DNA from: Actinomycetota bacterium
Lineage (GTDB): Bacteria; Actinomycetota; Actinomycetes; Mycobacteriales; Micromonosporaceae
Reading direction: 5' to 3'
DNA: 9,939 bases
Assembly (NCBI GenBank): GCA_005885115.1
Contig: VAXX01000224.1
Coordinates: 1 to 9,939, forward strand
Shown here: positions 1 to 5,982 of the stretch, in pieces
Layout: the number at the start of each line of letters is the position of its first letter
Numbering within the stretch: position 1 is the first letter of the stretch
Made by a program: the position numbers and the translations under genes
Notes under the pieces: model-generated
Told to the model about the DNA's origin: nothing
Seen by the model: only the letters and a program-made list of their open reading frames with translations
Database searches by the model: none

Positions 1-90
1 ATGCTGCTCAAGGCGCTGTGTTGCAGCATGATGCTGTTCGTCGCGATCGGTATGGCGGGGCTCGCCGTACGTCGCCGACGCGACCGTTGA
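1..90 (+). CDS. 3' end of a membrane protein, possibly an MFS exporter (partial)
   Basis: Frame 1 is open from the first base to a TGA at 88-90, giving 29 residues. They form one hydrophobic helix (MMLFVAIGMAGLAV) followed by a strongly basic tail (RRRRDR). A last transmembrane helix with an arginine-rich cytoplasmic end is typical of multi-pass transporters, and siderophore operons with NIS synthetases usually carry an MFS exporter, as in sfaA or pvsC. The MFS assignment therefore rests on context and one helix only. The next gene starts one base after this stop, so the two are probably co-transcribed and translationally coupled. The true start lies upstream of the window. Confidence 0.4.
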   Translation: MLLKALCCSMMLFVAIGMAGLAVRRRRDR

Positions 91-91
91 G

Positions 92-874
92 GTGGACGCG
101 GGGAACCTCGCGCTCGCGCTGACCGGCGCGGCGGCCGCCGGCTGGGTCGACGCCGTGGTCGGCGGCGGCGGGCTGATCCAGCTCCCGACCCTGCTTCTGG
201 CCGCCCCGGCCCTCCCCCTGGCCACCGTCCTGGGGACGAACAAGCTCGCCTCGGTCGCCGGTACGAGCACGGCGGCCGCGACGTACCTGACCCGTACCAA
301 GGTGGACTGGCGGGTACTCGGGCCGGCTGTCGGGCTCGCCCTGTGCTCGGCCGGACTCGGCGCGCTGCTCGCCGGGTCGGTGCCGGGATACGCGTACCGG
401 CCGGTCGTCCTGGTCGTCCTGGCCGCCGTCGCGGTGGTGGTGACCCTGCGCCCCCGGCTCGGTACCGCCCTCGGTCGGGATGCCGTGAGTCCCGGCCGCA
501 AGGTCGCCGCGGTGGCCCTCGCCGGCCTGCTGATCGCGGCCTACGACGGCGCGATCGGGCCGGGCACGGGTACCTTCCTGATCCTCACCTTCACCGCCAC
601 CCTGGGCGTCGACTTCCTGCACGGCTCGGCGATGGCCAAGGCGGTCAACGTGGCCACCAACGTCGGCGCCCTGGTGGTGTTCGGCTCCGCCGGGCACGTC
701 GCCTGGCTGCTGGGCGCCGGCATGGCCACCGCGAACGTGCTCGGTGCTCGGCTGGGTGCGCACACCGCTCTGCGCCGGGGTTCCGCCTTCGTCCGGGTCG
801 TGCTGCTGGTCGTCGTCCTGGCGCTGCTGGTTCGTCTCGGAACGGACGAGTTTTTCGCGCTCCGTGGATGGTGA
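92..874 (+). CDS. TauE/SafE-family (UPF0721) membrane permease
   Basis: The 260-residue protein has the length and pattern of the TauE/SafE family, whose members carry sulfite, sulfoacetate or other small anions across the membrane. The family's two related halves are visible: a glycine-rich first-helix motif (VVGGGGLIQLPTLL, about residues 22-35) with GTNKLASVAGT at 48-58, and a second-half counterpart (YDGAIGPGTGTF, 151-162) followed by KAVNVATN (183-190). About seven or eight hydrophobic segments can be traced. The start is GTG at 92, one base after the preceding stop, with no convincing Shine-Dalgarno sequence, so translation probably couples to the upstream gene. Its place in front of siderophore synthetases is unusual and the substrate is unknown. 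It could be an exporter recruited to the pathway or a passenger. Confidence 0.85.
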   Translation: MDAGNLALALTGAAAAGWVDAVVGGGGLIQLPTLLLAAPALPLATVLGTNKLASVAGTSTAAATYLTRTKVDWRVLGPAVGLALCSAGLGALLAGSVPGYAYRPVVLVVLAAVAVVVTLRPRLGTALGRDAVSPGRKVAAVALAGLLIAAYDGAIGPGTGTFLILTFTATLGVDFLHGSAMAKAVNVATNVGALVVFGSAGHVAWLLGAGMATANVLGARLGAHTALRRGSAFVRVVLLVVVLALLVRLGTDEFFALRGW

Positions 875-887
875 CACATCCTGTAAG

Positions 888-906
888 GCGTCCTAGGACG
901 CTAGGA
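888..906 (+). promoter_or_regulatory. 14-bp perfect palindrome plus CTAGGA repeats in front of the first NIS gene
   Basis: The 32-base gap between the permease and the first NIS gene contains the perfect palindrome GCGTCCTAGGACGC (888-901). Its CTAGGA half-site (893-898) is repeated directly at 901-906, two bases later. The AGGA at 895-898 lies 8 bases before the ATG at 907 and is the best ribosome binding site, so any protein or hairpin on the palindrome would cover it. CTAG is generally rare in bacterial DNA, yet it occurs twice here within 12 bases. An operator or a translation-blocking hairpin is possible. It does not match the DtxR/IdeR iron box well. Confidence 0.4.
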
Positions 907-2427
907 ATGGTCTGCCCACCACTGGATGGTCGGTACGCTGCGACGGTGGGCGACGGGGGTGCGCGGGCGGCGATCCTCGCCCGGCTGTGGGAGGCGCTGA
1001 GCCGCGAGCCGATCCCCGGGGTCGCGGCACGCACGGTCGAGGGCGACACCCTGGTGGTACGCCTGGGCGACGGCCGCGAGCTGCGCGGCCCGGTACCGGA
1101 GCCGTTCACCGAACCGGCGCCCGACCTCGCTGTAGCTGCCGGCGGCAGTGCGTACCGCGACCCCGGCGGCCTCGTGCGGCACCTGGGCCTCGGCGAGCGG
1201 CTCGCGGTCGAACTCGACGACAGCGTGCGCAACCTCGCCCTGGCCCGGGCCGCCCAGCCGGTACCCGACGGTGGACCACCGGCGCTGGTCCGTTACGACG
1301 CCGTCGGGCTGGAGCAGTGCGTGGTCGACGGGCACCCGGTACACCCGCTGTGCCGGACCCGCCTGGGCATGTCCGAGGGGGACGTCCGGGCGTACGCCCC
1401 CGAGCACCGGCCGACCGTCGCGCTGCGGGTGTACGCCGTACCCGAGCGGGACTGGCTCAGTACCGGCGCCGGGCTGCCGCCGCGCCTGCTCGTCCATCCG
1501 TGGCAGGCCGAACACGTCCTGGACCGGTACCCACACCTGCGCCCGACCGGCGAGACCGTGCCGGCCCGGCCGCTGATGTCCCTGCGGACCGTCGAGATCG
1601 GGCCCGGGTGGCACGTCAAGACGGCCGTGGACGTCCAGATGACCTCGGCGGTACGGATCGTCTCCCCCGCCGCCGTCCGCAACGGTCCGGTCGTCTCGGA
1701 GCTGCTCGCCGACCTGGGCCGGCGGGCCGGGCTCGGGGTCATGCGGGAGGTGGCCGCCGGTGCCGTGCTGGTGGACGGACAGCCGTGCCGGAGCCTGGCG
1801 ATGGTCCGGCGGCGGGCGCCCGTACCCGCTCCCGGCACCGCCCTGCTCCCCCTCGCCGTCCTGGCCGCCCCCTCCCCCGCGACCGGGGCGCCGATCCTGA
1901 CCGAGGCGGTCCGGCTCGGGTACCGGGGCCGGCCGCTGCCCTTCGCCGCCGACCTGGTACGCCTGCTGCTCCCGCCGCTGCTGCGACTGCTGCACCGGGG
2001 CGCCGCGCTGGAGGCGCACGGCCAGAACACCCTCGTCCTGCTGCGCGCCGGCCGGCCGCGCCGGCTGTGGTACCGGGACCTGGGCGGGGTACGCCTGTCC
2101 CCCAAGCGGCTGCGGATGGACCTGCCGCTGTACGGGGACCTGGCCAGTGACGAGCCGGAAGTCCTACGTACCAAGCTGTTTGCCGCTCTGACCGTGGTGC
2201 TCGGCGAGTTGGCCACCACCCTGACCCGCGCGTACGGCACCGACCCCGACGACTTCTGGCGGCTGGTCGCCGCCACGCTGCGGGAAACCGCCCGCGAGGT
2301 ACCCGAGGCGACCGAGCTGTTCGGCCCCACCCTGCCGATCAAGGCAACCACGGCGATGCGGCTGGCCGAGGACCCGATCGAGGACGTCTGGACGACCGTG
2401 CCCAACCCGCTGGCCGGACTGCGATGA
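907..2427 (+). CDS. NIS siderophore synthetase, IucA/IucC family (first of a tandem pair)
   Basis: This 506-residue protein belongs to the NRPS-independent siderophore synthetases, which adenylate a carboxylate (usually citrate or a derivative) and condense it with an amine or alcohol. The family signatures are all present in order: GHPVHPLCRTRLG (residues 142-154), the ATP/substrate segment with K238, T246-S247 and R250, EAHGQN (369-374) and YRDLGG (R390, D391), then a C-terminal K...MRL...NPL segment. I chose ATG 907 because AGGA (895-898) lies 8 bases upstream; the in-frame GTG at 946 lacks a ribosome site. The frame is open far upstream, over the permease gene, but that part reads as shadow sequence. 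The stop overlaps the next gene as ATGA. It is slightly short for the family but nothing is missing. The substrate specificity class cannot be told from motifs alone. Confidence 0.93.
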   Translation: MVCPPLDGRYAATVGDGGARAAILARLWEALSREPIPGVAARTVEGDTLVVRLGDGRELRGPVPEPFTEPAPDLAVAAGGSAYRDPGGLVRHLGLGERLAVELDDSVRNLALARAAQPVPDGGPPALVRYDAVGLEQCVVDGHPVHPLCRTRLGMSEGDVRAYAPEHRPTVALRVYAVPERDWLSTGAGLPPRLLVHPWQAEHVLDRYPHLRPTGETVPARPLMSLRTVEIGPGWHVKTAVDVQMTSAVRIVSPAAVRNGPVVSELLADLGRRAGLGVMREVAAGAVLVDGQPCRSLAMVRRRAPVPAPGTALLPLAVLAAPSPATGAPILTEAVRLGYRGRPLPFAADLVRLLLPPLLRLLHRGAALEAHGQNTLVLLRAGRPRRLWYRDLGGVRLSPKRLRMDLPLYGDLASDEPEVLRTKLFAALTVVLGELATTLTRAYGTDPDDFWRLVAATLRETAREVPEATELFGPTLPIKATTAMRLAEDPIEDVWTTVPNPLAGLR

Positions 2428-3906
2428 CGCTGACCACCTCGCCCGTGGAGGAGCTGGCATTCCTCGCCCCCGAGCTGGTCGACGGGTACACGGCGGCGTT
2501 GCCGCACGCCACCGACCTGGTGTCCCGCCGGCTGCTCGGCGCCGCCGCCCGGGAACGGATCGGCGCGGTCGCCACCGTCCTGCGCGGACGGGCGGTCCGC
2601 CGGTACGGGTTCGACCGGCTGGAGCTGGCCGAGCCGGTGGACGTACCCCCGGCCCGGCTGCTGGAGCGGCTGGGCGTGGACGCGCCGGCGCTGGCGCGGG
2701 AGCTGACCGACGCGAGCGTCAACCTCGCCCTCGCGTACGCCCGGCGCGCCCGGTGGGAGCCGCTGCGCTGGGACGGGGTGGACGCCGACGCGCAACTGCT
2801 GCGCTTCGAACGGCTGGCCACCGAGGGGCACCCGCTGCACCCGTGCGGGCGTACCCGGCTGGGCTGGCGGGTCCCCGACCTGCTCGCCCACGACCAGGAG
2901 TCGGCCGGTACCTCCGTGGGCTTCGTCGCGGTGCGGCGGGACCTGCACGTCGGGGACGACGTGGGGGCGCTGCTGTGCGAGGGGTACCCGCACCTGCCCG
3001 CCCCGCCGCCGGGGTACCTGCTGCACCCGGTACACGCCTGGCAGCTCGGTACCGTCGTCCCCGACCGGTACGCCGACCTGCTCGCCACCGGCGCGCTGCG
3101 CCCCGTCCCCGGGGTGGCGCTTGCGGCCGAACCGACCACCGCCCTGCGTACCGTCCTGCTGCCCCCCGAAGTTCTCGGCCATGCTGGACCGGCTGCTCGC
3201 CGGGTACGACCGGGTGCTCACCCTGCCCGAGGTCGCCGGAGCCGCGGTGGCCACCCCGGACGGGCGGTCCCGGGACCTGTCGGTGATCGTGCGCGACGGG
3301 CTGTCCGGGCGCCTCGACGCTGGCGAGGTGGCGGTACCCGGTTCGGCGCTGTTCGCCCGCGCCGGCACCGGTACCGTCCTCGACCAGCTCCTGGGCGCGT
3401 ACCCGGCCGGGCCGTTGGACTTCCTCACCGACTACGCGCGCCTGCTGCTGCCGCCGTTGCTGCACCTGGCCCGGGCCGGCGTCGGGCTTGAGGCGCACCT
3501 GCAGAACAGCCTGCCCACCTTCGTCGGCGGGGTACCGCACCGGATCGCCTTCCGCGACTTCGCCGGGCTGCGGCTGCACCTGCCCCGGCTGCGCGGCCGG
3601 CTCCGGTTGTGGCCGGGCTCGGCCACCGGTACCGGCGACGTCGACGTGATGCGTGCCAAGCTCGGGTACACCGCGCTCCAGGCCCACCTCGGGGAGCTGG
3701 TCCGGCACCTCGTGGACGCGTACCGGGTCGTGGAGTCCGACGCGTGGCGCCAGGTACGGGTGGTCCTCGACGGCTGCCCCGGCGACCCGGGCGACCACGC
3801 GTTCCTCACCGCGCCCCGGATCCCGCACAAGGCGCTGGTCCGGATGCGGCTGGCGGGCACCGGGGACGTGTACGTACCGGTGCACAATCCGCTGCATGAT
3901 CCCTGA
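2424..3906 (+). pseudogene. Second NIS siderophore synthetase (IucA/IucC family), frameshifted and internally deleted
   Basis: Two reading frames together make one NIS synthetase. The first starts at ATG 2424 (ATGA overlap with the preceding stop) and carries GHPLHPCGRTRLG from residue 135. It is recognisable up to LRTVLLP, ending near 3164. Homology resumes one frame later at about 3166-3172 (KFSAMLDRLLAGYDRVL) and continues through EAHLQN (3490-3507), FRDFAGL and the C-terminal NPL to TGA 3904-3906. Between these parts the first synthetase has about 34 residues where this gene has about 6. So roughly 28 residues, including the K...TS..R ATP/substrate motif, are gone. The lost length must be 2 modulo 3 (for example 83 or 86 bases). 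As read, the gene cannot make an active enzyme. Real decay and an assembly collapse are both possible. Confidence 0.88.
3162..3172 (+). other. Frameshift/deletion junction inside the second NIS synthetase
   Basis: Recognisable family sequence in the first frame stops at LLP (codons 3156-3164). In the next frame it restarts at PKFSAML (from 3166). A run of six C residues (3162-3167) sits at the join, which would allow microhomology-mediated loss or a base-calling or assembly collapse. Confidence 0.75.
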
Positions 3907-4990
3907 GCGGGTGGCCGCCGCGCTCGCCGGAGCAGCGCGCCCGGTCTGCGCGTACGTCTACGACACCACGGTGCTCCGGGCCCGGGCGGCGGCGGTACGG
4001 GCCGCTCTGCCGCCGGATGCCGCCCTGCTGTACGCGGTCAAGGCCAACGGGCACCCGGCCGTGGTGGCCGCGCTCGCGGCCGCGACCGACGGCCTGGAGG
4101 TGGCCTCCGGCGGGGAGCTGGCCCTGGCCCGCGAGGCGGGGGCGCGGCGGATCGCCTTCAGCGGCCCGGCCAAGACCCGCGCCGAGCTGGCGGCCGCCGT
4201 GGCGGTCGGCGTCACGGTCAACGCCGAGAGCGTGCTCGAGGTACGCCGGTTGGCGGCGGTCGCGGCCGGCCGGCCGGTACGCGTCGCGCTGCGGGTCAAC
4301 CGGGCCGGCCCCGGCCTGCCCGGAAGCCACCAGATGGCGGGTACGGCGACGCCGTTCGGCCTCGACGAAGCCGAGCTGGCGACCGCCGTCGCGGTCGCCC
4401 GCACCGCGCCGGAGCTCGACCTCGTCGGGTTCCACCTGCACGCGGTGTCCAACAATCTCGACGCGGCGGCCCACGTCGCGTACGTCCACGAGGCGGTGGC
4501 CTGGTCCCGGGCGGCCGCCGACCGGTACCGGATCGAGCTGCGCGAGGTCAACGTCGGGGGCGGGTTCGGCGTGGACTACACCGGCGGCCGGGCCTTCGAC
4601 CTGACCGCGCTGGCCGGGCTGCCCACCGGGGTACCGCTGGTCTTCGAGCTGGGCCGGTACCTGGCCGCCGACGCCGGCTGGTACGCCGCCGAAGTGCTCG
4701 ACCTCAAACGGACCCACGGCCGCTGGTTCGCTGTCCTGCGCGGCGGTATCCACCACTTCCGGCTACCCGCCGCGTGGGGCTACAGCCACCCGTTCGACGT
4801 GCTCCCGATGCCCCCGACCGAGGACGTCGAGATATCCGGCGTCGAGGTCGACGCGGTCGGTGAGCTGTGCACCCCCCGGGACGTCCTGGCCCGGGGGCAC
4901 CGGGTGGACCGGCTGCCGGTCGGTGACGTGCTGGTGTTCGGGAAGGCCGGCGCGTACGGATGGGACATCTCCCACCACCCGCCACCGGAG
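3896..4990 (+). CDS. Fold-type III PLP-dependent decarboxylase/racemase of siderophore type, 3' end disrupted
   Basis: The start ATG at 3896 overlaps the second NIS stop by 11 bases. The protein has the alanine-racemase/ornithine-DAP-decarboxylase barrel: the PLP lysine in YAVKANGHP (K49), HLHAVSNN (H180, H182), a glycine-rich phosphate-binding segment (NVGGGFGVDY) and the decarboxylase-type GELCTP with C325. Siderophore relatives are SbnH, PvsE and the putative ornithine racemase SfaC, so it probably prepares the amine block (or a citryl-amine intermediate) for the NIS enzymes. Whether it decarboxylates or racemises is not decided by what I see. Homology ends at YGWDISHH (last H at 4976-4978), possibly with PPE to 4990. 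There is no stop: the frame stays open to a TAG at 5618-5620 through antisense of the neighbouring metal exporter. I place the end at the limit of homology. Confidence 0.85.
4979..4989. other. Fusion point of two convergent genes, both stop codons missing
   Basis: The + strand PLP enzyme is recognisable up to ISHH (4978). The - strand metal exporter is recognisable to HTTLQVDH, whose last codon is 4990-4992. Only about 11 bases separate the two. Neither gene has its stop: the + frame runs on to 5620 and the - frame to 4780, each through the antisense of the other gene. The natural 3' ends and any bidirectional terminator appear to have been deleted here, in the cell or in the assembly. Confidence 0.75.
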
Positions 4991-5856
4991 TGGTCGACCT
5001 GGAGCGTGGTGTGGCTGATCGTGTATTCGGCCCGCAGCACCCGTTCCAGCTCGCGCCGTACGTCGTGGCAGTCCCGGTCCGGGCGGACCAGCACGTGCGC
5101 GGACAACGCCGGCCGGGTCGAGGAGATCAGCCACACGTGCAGGTCGTGTACCTCCGCCACCCCGTCGATCCCGGCCAGCCGGGTACCGACCTGGGCCGGG
5201 TCCACCCCGGCCGGCGCCCCCTCCAGCAGGATGCGTCCGGACGCGCGCAGCAGCCCGACACCGGCGTGGACCATGAGTACGGCCACCAGCAGCGTGGCGA
5301 TCGCGTCCGCCCGAGCGAAGCCGGTGAGCAGGATGACCAGCCCGGCGAGCGCGGTCGCGACGAGCGCGTACAGGTCGGTGAGCAGGTGCCGGAACGCGCC
5401 TTCGATGTTGAGGCTGGTCCGGTCGGCGCGCGCGACCAGCCAGGTGCCGGCCAGGTTGACCGGGATCCCGACCAGCGCGGTGACCAGGACCAAGAGGCCG
5501 AGTACCGGCGGCGGGTGCACCAGCCGGTGGATCGCCTCGCCACCCAGCCACAGCGCGAGCAGCAGCAGGGTCAGCCCGTTGGCCTGCGCGGAGAGGATCT
5601 CGGCCCGCTGGAGCCCGTAGGTGTACCCGCCGCGCGGCGGGCGCTGCGCCAGCCGGGCCGCCACCAGCGCCAGGACCAGCGCGCCGGCGTCGGTGAGCAG
5701 GTGCGCGGCATCCGACAGCAGGGCCAGCGAACCGGCCAGCAGCCCGACGACCACCTCGGCCGCCATGAACGCCAGGACCAGGGCCAGCGCGCCGGTCAGG
5801 GCGCGGCGGTCCGCGCCGGGCGACATCCCGTGCCCATGGTCGTGCCCGTGCGCCAC
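4990..5856 (-). CDS. Cation diffusion facilitator (zinc-type CzcD/ZitB-like metal exporter), 3' end disrupted
   Basis: The protein starts with a histidine-rich tail (HGHDHGHG, residues 3-10) and has the six-helix CDF layout: helix II SDAAHLLTD with metal ligands H52 and D56, then YGLQRAEILSAQAN (80-93), helix V FRHLLTD with H157 and D161, and a cytoplasmic domain with VHDLHVWLIS (236-245) and HTTLQVDH (282-289). The HxxxD pairs in helices II and V are the zinc-type arrangement, so it probably expels Zn(II) or a similar divalent metal by proton antiport. The GTG start at 5856 is supported by a promoter placed to give a leaderless transcript. The frame stays open past the family's end to a TAG at 4780-4782, through the antisense of the PLP gene. 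I therefore end the feature at the last recognisable residue. It is an inserted convergent gene, not clearly part of the siderophore operon. Confidence 0.87.
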
Positions 5857-5891
5857 CCGGCAAATATATGCGTGATCCGCTATATGTTCAA
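5856..5891 (-). promoter_or_regulatory. Leaderless-type promoter of the metal exporter gene
   Basis: On the - strand a -35 element TTGAAC (5891-5886) is followed by exactly 17 bases and a -10 element TATATT (5868-5863). The sixth base after the -10 is 5857, so the transcript should begin at about 5856, which is the G of the GTG start codon. No Shine-Dalgarno sequence is present or possible. This is a good match to a primary sigma factor promoter with a leaderless mRNA, common in actinobacteria. Confidence 0.7.
5866..5885. promoter_or_regulatory. Dyad ATAT-N4-GATC-N4-ATAT inside the metal exporter promoter
   Basis: ATAT at 5866-5869 and at 5882-5885 are placed symmetrically about the GATC at 5874-5877. 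Two further symmetric pairs lie just outside (5863-5864 with 5887-5888). The dyad fills the spacer and overlaps the -10 of the exporter promoter. AT-rich dyads of this size are typical operators of ArsR/SmtB-family metal sensors, which often control CDF genes. The sequence shows the symmetry; the regulator is inferred and none is encoded in the window. Confidence 0.4.
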
Positions 5892-5929
5892 GGCGACCAC
5901 GCGCACGGCCGGACGGGCCGCCGAGGGAA

Positions 5930-5949
5930 TTCGGTTAGGCTGGCTAACC
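5930..5949 (+). promoter_or_regulatory. Iron-box-like site over a -10 element in front of the ABC exporter
   Basis: TTCGGTTAGGCTGGCTAAC (5930-5948) matches 13 of 19 positions of the DtxR/IdeR/DmdR iron box TTAGGTTAGGCTAACCTAA, with 11 of the first 12 identical. Viewed as a dyad it is GGTTAG-GCTGG-CTAACC (5933-5949), with a 5-base centre where the canonical box has one. TAGGCT (5936-5941) fits the actinobacterial -10 pattern TANNNT and would start transcription at about 5950. A repressor bound here would block the promoter when iron is plentiful. No good -35 is visible. Confidence 0.5.
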
Positions 5950-5982
5950 ATGAGCCACCCCACCTCCGCGCCCGCCCGGTGA
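5950..5982 (+). CDS. Possible 10-codon leader peptide (MSHPTSAPAR) coupled to the ABC exporter
   Basis: An ATG at 5950 lies 8 bases after the TAGGCT -10 element, where a leaderless transcript would begin. Ten codons follow and the TGA at 5980-5982 overlaps the GTG start of the ABC exporter as GTGA. The exporter start has no Shine-Dalgarno sequence, so ribosomes ending here could re-initiate on it. There is no conservation evidence and the peptide composition is unremarkable. It may be only a coupling device or chance. Confidence 0.35.
   Translation: MSHPTSAPAR

Noticed and set aside
888..901. Palindrome as a rho-independent terminator after the permease gene
   Set aside because: It gives only a 5-bp stem with a 4-base loop and is followed by no T run; it also overlaps the next gene's ribosome site.
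343..906. Upstream extension of the first NIS synthetase in the same open frame
   Set aside because: This part lies over the TauE/SafE gene in another frame and reads as arginine/proline-rich shadow; ATG 907 has a ribosome site and the family homology starts after it.
3156..3175. Programmed +1 ribosomal frameshift at the C6 run in the second NIS gene
   Set aside because: A shift could restore the frame but not the missing block of about 28 residues with the ATP/substrate motif, so a recoding signal does not explain the lesion.
4780..4989. 70-residue C-terminal extension of the CDF exporter to the TAG at 4780
   Set aside because: It is the antisense of the conserved PLP enzyme C-terminus, and the CDF family normally ends soon after LQVDH.
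4991..5620. Long C-terminal extension of the PLP enzyme up to the TAG at 5620
   Set aside because: The tail is the antisense of a clear CDF metal exporter and has shadow-like Ser/Arg/Thr-rich composition with no recognisable domain.
5868..5978. ATG 5868 as the start of the ABC exporter
   Set aside because: It would translate through both promoters and the iron-box-like site, and the added residues show no membrane-protein character.
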